From positions 5,201,001 to 5,265,000 of the forward strand of contig NZ_CP094669.1 in NCBI RefSeq assembly GCF_022827545.1: a stretch of DNA of 64,000 nt, read 5' to 3'. This document shows, one piece after another, positions 41,161 through 49,020 of the stretch (within the stretch, counting starts at the first letter, position 1; every line of letters begins with the position of its first letter). A program made the translations under genes and the position numbers. The notes under the pieces were generated by a model. The model was given only the letters and a program-made list of their open reading frames with translations, did not search any database and was not told the origin of the DNA. This DNA is from Hymenobacter tibetensis. Lineage in GTDB: Bacteria > Bacteroidota > Bacteroidia > Cytophagales > Hymenobacteraceae.

Positions 41161-42216
41161 ATGGAAGGTAGCGTAGATACGCTGGTAATTGGAGCCGGGC
41201 AAGCCGGGCTAGCCGCTGCCTACTACCTGCAACAGCACGGAGTGGAATTTGTAGTGCTGGACGAGCGCGCCGCCCTTGGTGCGGTGTGGGCCACCCGCTT
41301 CGACGCGCTACACCTATTTTCACCGGCTTGGACAAGCAACTTACCGGGCTTTCCTTGGGCCGGTTCAGCGCTACGTTACCCTTCCAAAGACGAAGCGGCC
41401 ACCTATTTGCACGACTATGCCCGGCACTTCAACTTTCCAGTGCACCTCAATCAGCGCGTGGTTGCGTTGAATAAAGACGCTGCTGGACTCGGCTACACCG
41501 TGGAAACAGCTGCTGGCACTACCTACCGCTCCCGGCGCGTTATTGTAAGCACGGGGGCTTATACGGCCCCTCATCGGCCTGCTTTTGCCACTGAGCTACC
41601 AACTCACGTGCAGCAGTTGCACAGCAGCCAGTACCAACGGCCAACCCAGCTACCCACTGCGGGGCCTGTGGCGGTGGTAGGCAGTGGCAACTCTGCCCTA
41701 CAGATTGCCGCCGATTTAGCAGCAACTGGCCGACCTGTTTTTGTGGCCTTCGATGAGAAAACTGGGGCTTTGCCCAACAACCAGCTCATGTGGGTACTGC
41801 TCAAAGGAACTGGTATGCTCCGCTTGTCGCGCTACAACATGCTAGGACGCCGCATGATGCACAGCCCCGAGCCAGTGGTGAGTGGTGATTTGCGGCGTCT
41901 TCGTTCGTTTTCTAATGCTGAGTTTATAGGGCGCGCTGTAGGGGCCACGGCAGAAGGTGCCATCCAAGGCCGCCGCCAGGCCACTCCGCCCCTGGCTGCT
42001 GTTGTGTGGGCTACAGGCTTCCGGCCAGACTTTTCCTGGATCAAGTTGCCCATCTTCGACTCCATTGGTGTACCTGAGCACAAACGAGGCATCACTGAAG
42101 TGCCGGGGCTAGCTTTTCTGGGCTTGCCGTGGCTTAAAAGCAGGAGTTCGGCCCTAATGGGAGGAGCTGGCCCCGATGCCCGTCATGTAGTGCAGGTTTT
42201 ACTGAAAAGCACATAA
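41161..42216 (+). CDS. FMO/CzcO-like flavin-dependent oxidoreductase
   Basis: This 351-residue two-dinucleotide-binding flavoprotein has FAD site 'LVIGAGQAGLAAAYYL' at the N terminus and NADPH site 'VAVVGSGNSALQIAADL' at about 175-192. The C-terminal 'VVWATGFRPDFSWI' is the 'ATG' motif of this class. It resembles flavin-containing monooxygenases and the so-called CzcO proteins. These oxidise soft nucleophiles or ketones, but the substrate cannot be predicted. There is no metal efflux cluster nearby, so a role in metal resistance is not supported. It may be transcribed alone, since a hairpin precedes it. Confidence 0.85.
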   Translation: MEGSVDTLVIGAGQAGLAAAYYLQQHGVEFVVLDERAALGAVWATRFDALHLFSPAWTSNLPGFPWAGSALRYPSKDEAATYLHDYARHFNFPVHLNQRVVALNKDAAGLGYTVETAAGTTYRSRRVIVSTGAYTAPHRPAFATELPTHVQQLHSSQYQRPTQLPTAGPVAVVGSGNSALQIAADLAATGRPVFVAFDEKTGALPNNQLMWVLLKGTGMLRLSRYNMLGRRMMHSPEPVVSGDLRRLRSFSNAEFIGRAVGATAEGAIQGRRQATPPLAAVVWATGFRPDFSWIKLPIFDSIGVPEHKRGITEVPGLAFLGLPWLKSRSSALMGGAGPDARHVVQVLLKST

Positions 42217-42337
42217 TTATACTGCAACTACTTATCTGTGTTTGTGGTTAGCTTTACAATTGCCAACCACAGTGCTGCCGGATTTTGCAGACGAAGTTGG
42301 TTGTTGCATTTCTTTTTGTATCTAATTCCCGTTCTGT

Positions 42338-42457
42338 ATGTCACTGTTGATCTTCTTGGGTATTGCTATTGCTACCGCCCTTCTTGCCCTCAATACCTTC
42401 GACCAGTTGAAAGCTTCGTTGAAGCCAGTTCCAGTACGCGCTAAAAACAACCGCTAA
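42338..42457 (+). CDS. small single-pass membrane protein
   Basis: A 39-residue frame from ATG 42338 to TAA 42455-42457 reads 'MSLLIFLGIAIATALLALNT', then a basic tail ending 'VRAKNNR'. One N-terminal transmembrane helix with a positively charged cytosolic end is typical of real small membrane proteins. A strong terminator follows 42 nt downstream. No family is recognised, and the ribosome site is not obvious. Confidence 0.5.
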   Translation: MSLLIFLGIAIATALLALNTFDQLKASLKPVPVRAKNNR

Positions 42458-42498
42458 GCGCCCTGTTCGATACGTGCTGTTCTTCACTTGAAGGATGG

Positions 42499-42541
42499 CA
42501 ACAAAAAGCCCCGTCTGAACACCAGGCGGGGCTTTTTGTTG
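42499..42541. terminator. bidirectional terminator
   Basis: A 15-bp stem (CAACAAAAAGCCCCG 42499-42513 with its complement 42527-42541) lies between convergent genes and carries T/A runs on both flanks. Confidence 0.85.
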
Positions 42542-42558
42542 TTATTGGAAGCGAGAAC

Positions 42559-42942
42559 CTACCGGATAAGCAGCTTGCGCATTTGGCTGGCATTGTCACC
42601 TTCTAGCCGTACGTAGTAGAGGCCGCTGGCAAATTTGCTTAGGTCAAGCGTTTTGGTGAAACGGTCGTTGAGTTCGGTAATAGCTTCTTTGTAAATAACC
42701 GAACCGATAACGTTTAGCACGCGCAATTCTAGTTTCCGGCCTTCGAAGCCATTAATGGAAATATGAACAATACCGGTACTAGGGTTGGGGTATACCAGCA
42801 GGGTCCGCTCTTCAGTAGGTTTTCCACTAGGACGGTTTCCGGCAGGAATGGTAGCAGCAGCAAAGGCACTAGGCAAGCTGCTGCATAGAGGGCCAAAGGC
42901 CAGCAGAAGCGTTAAAACAAAGTAGCGTAAGAGTCTCATCAT
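42559..42942 (-). CDS. very small T9SS-exported protein, essentially a sorting domain
   Basis: The ATG pair at 42942/42939 gives a product of about 127 residues: a signal peptide ('LRYFVLTLLLAFGPLCSS' region), a linker of about 20 residues rich in Pro/Gly, and then only a type A sorting domain of about 80 residues. That domain reads 'LLVYPNPSTGIVHISING', 'LRVLNVIGSVIYKE', 'FASGLYYVRLEGDN', 'RKLLIR'. There is no room for a functional domain. A longer frame to 43071 exists, but a -7 box at 43015-43022 lies inside it, so the short start is correct. It might be a remnant, or a genuine small cell-surface peptide. Confidence 0.75.
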   Translation of the reverse strand: MMRLLRYFVLTLLLAFGPLCSSLPSAFAAATIPAGNRPSGKPTEERTLLVYPNPSTGIVHISINGFEGRKLELRVLNVIGSVIYKEAITELNDRFTKTLDLSKFASGLYYVRLEGDNASQMRKLLIR

Positions 42943-43014
42943 AAGGGGAATTAGAGCAGAAAAATCAGCGCGCTCGGATAGTAACATAAAACGTTGTCTA
43001 TCCAAATTGGTTTG

Positions 43015-43022
43015 CAAAGATA
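43015..43022 (-). promoter_or_regulatory. -7 box TATCTTTG
   Basis: A perfect TAnnTTTG on the minus strand, 72 nt upstream of ATG 42942. It fixes the start of the small T9SS protein. Confidence 0.5.
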
Positions 43023-43118
43023 CCCGCTGATTTTTAATTAGACTTATAAAATATAACACTTCTTCTACCAATCACCGTTTATTCGCTACACACTCACCTC
43101 TTTTCTGGATAAAATAAG

Positions 43119-44228
43119 TTGGACGTTCTTGTTATCGGTGGCGGACTCGGCGGTTTGACCGCGGCACTCGACCTCACGGCCCGTGGCCACCGTGTGCTAG
43201 TGGTAGAGAAAAAGCAGTACCCGTTTCATCGGGTTTGTGGTGAGTACGTTTCAAACGAGGTGCTTCCGTATCTACGCCGCTTGCACGCCGACCCTGCCGA
43301 GTTGCATCCGGCCCGTATTACCCGTTTCCTGCTTTCGTCTCCGGCCGGACGCACGCTGGCGGCACCGCTGGATTTGGGTGGCTTTGGCGTTAGCCGTTTC
43401 GCGCTGGATCAGTACTTGTTCCAGCTTGCCGAGGCCCGTGGCGTTACGGTGCTACAACGGGCTACGGTGACGGCTGTGACCTACGACCCAGCCCAGGACC
43501 AGCACACCACCACCCTAGCCGATGGCCGCATTTTAACAAGCCGCGCGGTGCTGGGGGCTTATGGCAAGCGCAGTGCCCTAGACAGGCACCGCAGTTTTTT
43601 CCAGTCCCGCTCACCTTACTTGGGTGTAAAGCACCATTTGCGCCTCGATTATCCTGCCGATTTGATTGCGCTGCACAACTTCTCGGATGGCTACGCCGGC
43701 ATCTCGGCAGTGGAAGACGGACGGTATTGCTTCTGCTACCTCACCACCCGGCAGAATCTCAAGCAACAAGGTACTATTGCGGCCTTAGAGCAGAATGTAT
43801 TGGCGGCCAACCCGCTGTTGCGCCGCATCCTTACGGAAGCAGAGTTTCTATACCCGCAACCCGAGGTAATCAACGAAATTTCGTTTGCGCCCAAAAACTG
43901 CGTGGAAGACCATGCGCTGCTGTGTGGCGACGCGGCCGGCCTCATCACGCCCCTTTGTGGCAACGGCATGGCCATGGCATTGCATGGAGCCCAGCTAGCC
44001 AGCGCCCACCTCCACGACTTTCTGCACAACCGTATCAGCCGCGCCACCCTTGAAACCCGCTACCGCCGCGACTGGCACCTGCAGTTTGGCCAACGGTTGC
44101 GGGTAGGGCGGCTGGTGCAGGGCTTGTTTGGTAAGCCGCTGATGAGTGAAGCCGTGGTAGGAACGCTGCGCCATTGGCCTGGTGGCGTGCGGGCATTAAT
44201 GCGCCGCACACATGGCCAAGAGTTTTAG
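43119..44228 (+). CDS. FAD-dependent oxidoreductase of the type III PKS cluster (geranylgeranyl-reductase/hydroxylase-like)
   Basis: The 369-residue flavoprotein starts at TTG 43119, forced by a TAA three codons upstream, and the FAD motif 'VLVIGGGLGGLTAALDL' follows immediately. Other signatures are the second FAD contact 'LLCGDAAGLITPLCGNGM' (GD motif) at about 268-285 and the early 'PFHRVCGEYVSNE'. These place it with geranylgeranyl-reductase and aromatic-hydroxylase-like enzymes. The next two genes on the same strand are a type III polyketide synthase and a methyltransferase. Oxidation of the polyketide, as by the flavoprotein SrsC of Streptomyces griseus, is therefore a reasonable inference. 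Confidence 0.85.
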   Translation: MDVLVIGGGLGGLTAALDLTARGHRVLVVEKKQYPFHRVCGEYVSNEVLPYLRRLHADPAELHPARITRFLLSSPAGRTLAAPLDLGGFGVSRFALDQYLFQLAEARGVTVLQRATVTAVTYDPAQDQHTTTLADGRILTSRAVLGAYGKRSALDRHRSFFQSRSPYLGVKHHLRLDYPADLIALHNFSDGYAGISAVEDGRYCFCYLTTRQNLKQQGTIAALEQNVLAANPLLRRILTEAEFLYPQPEVINEISFAPKNCVEDHALLCGDAAGLITPLCGNGMAMALHGAQLASAHLHDFLHNRISRATLETRYRRDWHLQFGQRLRVGRLVQGLFGKPLMSEAVVGTLRHWPGGVRALMRRTHGQEF

Positions 44229-44378
44229 GTGAGTTTGCTGTTATAGAAAACAGCGTCCTCTTTCAACCGATGAGACATATCCCAACGGTTGAGCTACCAT
44301 TCATCGGCCACGGGCATAGTAAGAGAGTTAAGTGGCTTCGACAGCCCCTCGCTCAACTATTTCCGTATACTGCACTCA

Positions 44379-45494
44379 ATGACCAGCTACCTCAGTGCTA
44401 TTGGCACGGCAAACCCACCACACCGTCTTCCTCAAGCTCAAATCGGCGACTTCATGGCCCGCGCCCTGCAACTCGACGAAGCGGCCACCCGCAAGCTGCG
44501 TGCTTTGTACAGAGTTTCAGGCATTGGGCACCGCTATACCGTGCTACCTGACTACGGCCGTGCGAACGGAGAATTCACTTTTTTCCCGAACACACCTGAC
44601 TTAGAGCCATTTCCGGCAGTAGGAACCCGGATGAAAGCGTACCGGCAGGAGGCACTGCCGTTGGCTACAGAGGCAGCGGAGAACTGCTTGCGCAATGCAC
44701 CAGAAATACCAGCTGCGTCGCTCACCCACCTTATCTCGGTGAGTTGCACGGGTATGTACGCGCCGGGCTTGGACATTGAGTTGGTCAACCGGCTGGGGTT
44801 GCGGCCTAATGTGCAGCGCACCTGCGTCAATTTTATGGGGTGCTATGCAGCCTTCAATGCCCTGAAATTAGCCGACGCTATTTGCCGCGCCGATGCCGAT
44901 GCGCGGGTGCTGGTGGTGTGCACCGAGTTGTGCACGCTGCATTTTCAGAAGCATCACGAAGAAGATCATCTGGTTTCAAATGCCCTGTTCGGCGACGGCG
45001 CATCGGCGGCTCTGGTGCTGGGCCGGCCGTCGGGCAGCAGGCCCCATTTGGCATTGGAAGCATTCCACTGCGGCTTAGAGCCTGATGGACACGCCGACAT
45101 GGCGTGGCACGTCAATGATTTTGGGTTTGAGATGACGCTTTCCTCTTACGTACCCAAGCTGATTCAGCGCGGCATCCGGCGGCTCACCGACGATTTGTTG
45201 CGCAACCTGCCCGTCAAGCTCACGGACATAAACCATTTTGCTATTCATCCGGGCGGACGGCGCATCTTGGAGACCATTGAAAAAGAGCTGAGCCTAACCC
45301 GCCTCGATAACGCCCCCGCCTATAAGGTGTTGCGCGAGTATGGTAATATGTCGTCGGCGACGGTGCTGTTTGTGCTGCGAGAGTTGCTGAACGGCTTTAC
45401 GGCCGCTGATGCCGGAGCGCCGGTGCTGAGCTTCGCTTTCGGGCCGGGCCTGACGCTGGAAGCTATGCTGCTGCGGGTAACGTTCAACGGCTAA
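44379..45494 (+). CDS. type III polyketide synthase
   Basis: The start at ATG 44379 gives 371 residues, the normal length for a chalcone/alkylresorcinol-synthase-type enzyme. A longer frame from 44289 is rejected. The catalytic triad is complete: Cys155 in 'NFMGCYAAFNAL', His290 in 'HFAIHPGGRRIL' and Asn323 in 'EYGNMSSATVLF'. Also typical are 'SCTGMYAPGLDIELVNRLGL' in pieces and the C-terminal 'FGPGLTLEAMLL'. It condenses malonyl-CoA onto an acyl starter. The starter and ring type cannot be read from the sequence. It lies 150 nt after the flavoprotein gene and 30 nt before the methyltransferase. Confidence 0.95.
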   Translation: MTSYLSAIGTANPPHRLPQAQIGDFMARALQLDEAATRKLRALYRVSGIGHRYTVLPDYGRANGEFTFFPNTPDLEPFPAVGTRMKAYRQEALPLATEAAENCLRNAPEIPAASLTHLISVSCTGMYAPGLDIELVNRLGLRPNVQRTCVNFMGCYAAFNALKLADAICRADADARVLVVCTELCTLHFQKHHEEDHLVSNALFGDGASAALVLGRPSGSRPHLALEAFHCGLEPDGHADMAWHVNDFGFEMTLSSYVPKLIQRGIRRLTDDLLRNLPVKLTDINHFAIHPGGRRILETIEKELSLTRLDNAPAYKVLREYGNMSSATVLFVLRELLNGFTAADAGAPVLSFAFGPGLTLEAMLLRVTFNG

Positions 45495-45524
45495 CCATTA
45501 ACCGCCCTCTAGGCTACTTGCCGA

Positions 45525-46229
45525 ATGCCTGACTTCACGCGCCGCGCCACGGAAGAAGAGTTGATGGACGACCATGCGTTGGCGACGGATGCCCTACGCC
45601 AAAACCTGGACGAGCTAGAAACCATCAATACGTGGCTTGGTGGCTATGCGCCCGTGCTGAATGCCCTGGAGCGTTTGCGCCCCCAATTCCCTACGGACCG
45701 CCCTTTGCGCCTAGCCGACCTGGGTAGCGGGGGCGGCGATACGCTTCGGCACGTAGCCCGCTGGGCCCGGCGCCGCCGCATTCCGGTGGAGCTGATTGGC
45801 ATTGATATCAACCCTTTTATGCTGGAATATGCCGCCAGTAAAGCACGGGAATTCTCTGAAATTAGCTTTCGGCAAGAGGATATCTTCTCGCCTGCTTTCC
45901 AGGCGCAATCCTTCGACATCATTACGTGCAGCTTGTTCTGCCACCACTTCCCCAGCGAAACCCTGGCGCCCCTGCTAGCGCAATGCCACACTCAAGCCAC
46001 AACGGCATTGGTTGTCAATGATTTGCACCGCCACCCATTGGCGTACTATAGCATCAAGTGGCTCACGCGCCTGTTTCGGGGGTCGCACTTGGTGCAGCAT
46101 GATGCGCCTTTGTCGGTGGCGCGCTCTTTCAGCCGACAGGATTGGCAAAGTTTGCTGCAAGCTGCAAACATCAAGACCTACACGCTCCGCTGGCGGTGGG
46201 CTTTCCGCTGGCAGGTAGTCGCTTGGTGA
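45525..46229 (+). CDS. class I SAM-dependent methyltransferase
   Basis: The 234-residue protein has motif I 'RLADLGSGGGDTLRHVA' at about 62-78, motif II acidic residue in 'LIGIDINPFML', and 'QSFDIITCSLFCHHF' as the motif IV region. The C-terminal part is Trp/Arg-rich ('LRWRWAFRWQVVAW'). It belongs with small-molecule methyltransferases next to type III PKS genes and probably methylates the polyketide. The gene starts 30 nt after the PKS. Its stop (TGA 46227-46229) is formed by an arm of a palindromic repeat. Confidence 0.9.
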   Translation: MPDFTRRATEEELMDDHALATDALRQNLDELETINTWLGGYAPVLNALERLRPQFPTDRPLRLADLGSGGGDTLRHVARWARRRRIPVELIGIDINPFMLEYAASKAREFSEISFRQEDIFSPAFQAQSFDIITCSLFCHHFPSETLAPLLAQCHTQATTALVVNDLHRHPLAYYSIKWLTRLFRGSHLVQHDAPLSVARSFSRQDWQSLLQAANIKTYTLRWRWAFRWQVVAW

Positions 46230-46329
46230 GGTGGTGAAATGGTGAGTTTGACGTTCTGATGGTGCCGCTTGCGCAGTTAAAACATGAAAATCACTAGTTC
46301 ACCACCTCATCAGTTCACTATCTCACCAC
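46225..46329. repeat. palindromic intergenic element between convergent genes
   Basis: TGAGGTGGTGAA (46227-46238) and TTCACCACCTCA (46298-46309) are perfect inverted arms within longer G-T-G-rich tracts reaching 46246 and 46329. Both flanking genes end in it: the methyltransferase and the deacetylase-family gene each finish with TGG TGA supplied by the element. Confidence 0.6.
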
Positions 46330-47228
46330 AAGTCGGCGGCTATGCGGAAAGTGTTGGCGTGGGCTTCTATAATGTCGGCAATGCGGGGCGAGTAGCCTCC
46401 CCCCATGCATACCACCACGGGCAGGGCGTGACGATGGCAGAGGGCAAGAACAAACTCGTCGCGCTGGCGGCAGCCTTCCCGGCTGAGGCCTAGGTGACCG
46501 AGCTTGTCGGTGGCTAGTACATCAACGCCGCTGAGATAAAACACGAAATCCGGTTGTACGTCGTCGAGCAGGCGGGGCAAGGTGTGGTGCAGCAGCGCGA
46601 GGTAGGTGGCATCGTCGGTGCCATCAGCTAAGGGCAGGTCGAGGTCGGATTGCTCTTTGCGGTGCGGGTAGTTGCGGGCGCCGTGCATGGAAAATGTGAA
46701 CACGCGCGGCTCGTGCTGAAAAATAGCTGCCGTCCCGTTGCCTTGGTGCACATCCAGATCCACAATCAGCACTTTACTGACGCCAAGTGCGGGATGAGCC
46801 AACAGGTAGTCGGCGGCAGCGGCTTGATCGTTGAGCAAGCAGAAGCCTTCGCCCCGGTCGCGGAAAGCATGATGGGTACCCCCCGCAATATTGAGCGCAA
46901 TGCCGCTGTGCAGGGCCCTTCGAGCGCACTCCAGGGTACCACCCAGAATGGTTACTTCCCGCTCAATCAGCTGGGGGCTCCACGGAAATCCGGTGGCCCG
47001 CTCTTCCTGCCGCGTCAGGCCGCCCGTGCGCAGCCGCTCGAAATAGCTGCCGTCGTGGGTGCGCAGAATGTCGGCGGCGGGGGGTGGCACGGGGGCAAAG
47101 AAGGCGCTTTCCGGCACGGTACCTTCGCGGATGAGCTGCTCGGGCAGCAGCTCATACTTCAACATGGGAAAGCGGTGATTGTCGGGCAGCGGATGTGCGT
47201 AGAGCGGAGCCCAGGCAATAGAAAGCAT
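46323..47228 (-). CDS. histone-deacetylase-family (arginase/HDAC fold) amidohydrolase
   Basis: ATG 47228 gives 301 residues. The active-site landmarks are 'GIALNIAGGTHHAFRD' (the His-His pair), 'GFCLLNDQAAAADYL', 'VLIVDLDVHQGNGTA' (Zn Asp/His) and 'FYLSGVDVLATDKLGHLG' (second Zn Asp). 'CMGGGYSPRIADI' carries the Gly-Gly-Gly-Tyr motif near the end. Bacterial members deacetylate acetylated amines such as polyamines or acetoin-related compounds. The substrate here is unknown. It is convergent with the type III PKS genes across a palindromic element, so co-function is not implied. Confidence 0.92.
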   Translation of the reverse strand: MLSIAWAPLYAHPLPDNHRFPMLKYELLPEQLIREGTVPESAFFAPVPPPAADILRTHDGSYFERLRTGGLTRQEERATGFPWSPQLIEREVTILGGTLECARRALHSGIALNIAGGTHHAFRDRGEGFCLLNDQAAAADYLLAHPALGVSKVLIVDLDVHQGNGTAAIFQHEPRVFTFSMHGARNYPHRKEQSDLDLPLADGTDDATYLALLHHTLPRLLDDVQPDFVFYLSGVDVLATDKLGHLGLSREGCRQRDEFVLALCHRHALPVVVCMGGGYSPRIADIIEAHANTFRIAADLW

Positions 47229-47355
47229 TGACAAGAAGAGGTAGTTGAGCGTACAACCCGCCAACCAGTGAAATGGCTTCCGCCAAATAGAGTTAGCCGA
47301 TTTCCTGCGTTTGTCTGCCGGCTAGAAGCTGCCCTTAGGTGCCCTACAAAACGAT

Positions 47356-47381
47356 AATAACCGTCTGTGAAGACGGTTATT
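47356..47381. terminator. terminator after tRNA-Val
   Basis: AATAACCGTCT (47356-47366) pairs perfectly with 47371-47381 around a 4-nt loop, 21 nt past the tRNA 3' end on the minus strand. Confidence 0.7.
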
Positions 47382-47402
47382 TCGGATTCGGTTCGATTTG
47401 CG

Positions 47403-47477
47403 TGGGGCGTACTGGGCTCGAACCAGTGACCCCTACCTTGTCGAGGTAGTGCTCTAAACCAACTGAGCTAACACCCC
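47403..47477 (-). tRNA. tRNA-Val (anticodon GAC)
   Basis: A complete cloverleaf of 75 nt: acceptor GGGGTGT/ACGCCCC (7 bp), D-stem GCTC/GAGC with loop AGTTGGTTTA, anticodon stem CTACC/GGTAG with loop TCGACAA (anticodon GAC), T-stem ACTGG/CCAGT with loop TTCGAGC, and discriminator A. CCA is not encoded. The base before the anticodon (position 33) is C rather than the nearly universal U, which is unusual. Confidence 0.93.
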
Positions 47478-47666
47478 GCAAATCTGCTGGCGGCGGCCGT
47501 AAAGAGCCAAAGATAGTAACTGTTCTTAAAGATGCTAGCTTCTTCTGGCAAACTTTTATGTGATGAAAGTCGAGGCGACGCAACCTTCCGCAAGACACTT
47601 AGTATAGCGCCTTAGAGTACCACCTAAGCGCATAGGCGTATTCTTCACGCAGACACCTTACCACCC

Positions 47667-48350
47667 ATGAAAAAACTACTTCTCTTACTTTCCATTTGCA
47701 GCCTCAGTCTTGGAGCCACTGCCCAACAAAGCGTTGACGGCGTACGCTCTTCCACTGACTACGCTCCTTCTACCAGCGACTCCCGCAACAACGGCTTCGG
47801 CATCAAGGGAGGGTTCAACCTGGCCGACCTGCGGGGTGGCGACAGAAGCACTTACGAAGACCGGCTGTCGAACCTGAAAACGTACCATGTGGGCGCTTAC
47901 GCCCAGTTCGGCTTCAACGATAAAGTGTCTATCCAGCCCGAAATCCTGTTCTCCCGCAAAGGCTATGATGACCGGTTGGCTATACCCGTAGGCTCATCAG
48001 CCCCAGCCACCGTGCGTGAAACCCGCCTCGACTACATTCAGGTACCCGTGCTGTTTGTGTATAATTTCCTCGACAACGTGAGCGTGCACGTTGGACCGCA
48101 GGCTTCCTTGTTGGTGAGAGCCAAATACGCTGGCACCGACAAAAGCATTTCCGGCGCCGGACTTCATAGCCTAGACTATGGAGTAGTAGGTGGCCTCGAA
48201 GCGCGCATCGGCCCCGCCCGAGTAGGCGCCCGCTATGACATGGGCTTGGCAGACGTCTACAAAGACACCAGTGAGGCCAGCCGGTCCTTTTACAAAGATG
48301 TCAAGAATGGCACCTTCCAAGTGTACGTTGGCGTTGGCTTCACAAACTAA
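47667..48350 (+). CDS. PorT-like outer-membrane beta-barrel protein
   Basis: The 227-residue protein has a signal peptide ending 'SLGATAQQS'. The mature part has the OMP_b-brl_2/PorT pattern: 'GFGIKGGFNLADLRGGD', 'YHVGAYAQFGFNDKVSIQPEI' in pieces, 'LFSRKGYDD', 'LDYIQVPVLFVYNFLDN' and a final strand 'FQVYVGVGFTN'. Such small barrels are common outer-membrane proteins of Bacteroidota and mostly lack an assigned function. It is followed by an extremely long hairpin. Confidence 0.85.
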   Translation: MKKLLLLLSICSLSLGATAQQSVDGVRSSTDYAPSTSDSRNNGFGIKGGFNLADLRGGDRSTYEDRLSNLKTYHVGAYAQFGFNDKVSIQPEILFSRKGYDDRLAIPVGSSAPATVRETRLDYIQVPVLFVYNFLDNVSVHVGPQASLLVRAKYAGTDKSISGAGLHSLDYGVVGGLEARIGPARVGARYDMGLADVYKDTSEASRSFYKDVKNGTFQVYVGVGFTN

Positions 48351-48362
48351 GCTCGGCACTAG

Positions 48363-48418
48363 CAACCACCAGACGAAAAAGGGAAGCCGCACGGCTTCCC
48401 TTTTTCGTCTGGTGGTTG
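48363..48418. terminator. 27-bp perfect inverted repeat, bidirectional terminator
   Basis: Arms 48363-48389 and 48392-48418 are perfectly complementary with only a 2-nt loop. Inside lies a classic terminator core (GGGAAGCCG-CA-CGGCTTCCC then TTTTT). The start of the next gene is 19 nt beyond. Confidence 0.8.
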
Positions 48419-48437
48419 TCTTGTAGGACCTACTCCG

Positions 48438-48944
48438 ATGACGACCTTTCTTCTCGATGTATTGCCAGCCATCAACCAAGCCCGCGAGCTGCTGGCCGAG
48501 CGTGGCATGGCCGTGCTGGGCACTTGGGCGCTGCTCAATTTGCTAGTAAGCGGCTACCTCGTAAATGGCTCTGAGCCCCGCACGGAAACCGCCTATTTCC
48601 ACCAGATGAACCTCGGTTGGAACTTGGTGAACGTAGCGCTGGCCGTCTGGGGCATGTTGCAGGCGCATCCCAACCAGGTGGCAGACCTTACGCTACCCGA
48701 TAGCCTGGTGGCTCAGTTCAACGTCGAGAAGATGCTGTTGTTCAATGCCGGCCTCGATGTAGCGTATGTGTGCGTGGGAAGCTGGCTGCGGGCGCGGGCG
48801 GCCACCACACCTCGGCTCCCGCAGCGTCTGCTAGGGTTTGGACGCTCCCTGTGGCTGCAAGGAGGCTTCTTGCTGCTCTTCGATGTTGCTTTCTACTTCG
48901 TGTACCATACGCAGGCCGCACGGCTGTTGGCACTGGTACAATAG
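48438..48944 (+). CDS. four-helix membrane protein, DUF6992-like
   Basis: The 168-residue integral membrane protein has about four transmembrane segments (near 22-42, 58-76, 98-118, 138-165), separated by short loops such as 'GSEPRTETAYFHQMNLGWNLVN' in pieces. I associate the pattern with DUF6992-type proteins of Bacteroidota, from memory. No function is known. It starts 19 nt after the long hairpin and has its own terminator, so it is probably monocistronic. Confidence 0.65.
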   Translation: MTTFLLDVLPAINQARELLAERGMAVLGTWALLNLLVSGYLVNGSEPRTETAYFHQMNLGWNLVNVALAVWGMLQAHPNQVADLTLPDSLVAQFNVEKMLLFNAGLDVAYVCVGSWLRARAATTPRLPQRLLGFGRSLWLQGGFLLLFDVAFYFVYHTQAARLLALVQ

Positions 48945-48952
48945 CCACGCAA

Positions 48953-49003
48953 AACGCCCCGCGTCCTGCATGCCCAAACAAGGCTGGCAGAACGCGGGGC
49001 GTT
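48953..49003. terminator. bidirectional terminator
   Basis: AACGCCCCGCGT (48953-48964) pairs perfectly with 48992-49003, with an inner CCTGC/GCAG extension. It lies between convergent genes. Confidence 0.7.
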
Positions 49004-49020
49004 GTCGCTTACTGCGGAGG

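Noticed and set aside
41161..42216. Metal-resistance (CzcO) role for the FMO-like flavoprotein
   Set aside because: No efflux or metal-regulatory gene is nearby, and the family name alone is not evidence.
46323..47228. Histone-deacetylase-family gene as a tailoring enzyme of the polyketide cluster
   Set aside because: It is on the opposite strand and separated by a palindromic element; nothing in the sequence links it to the PKS genes.
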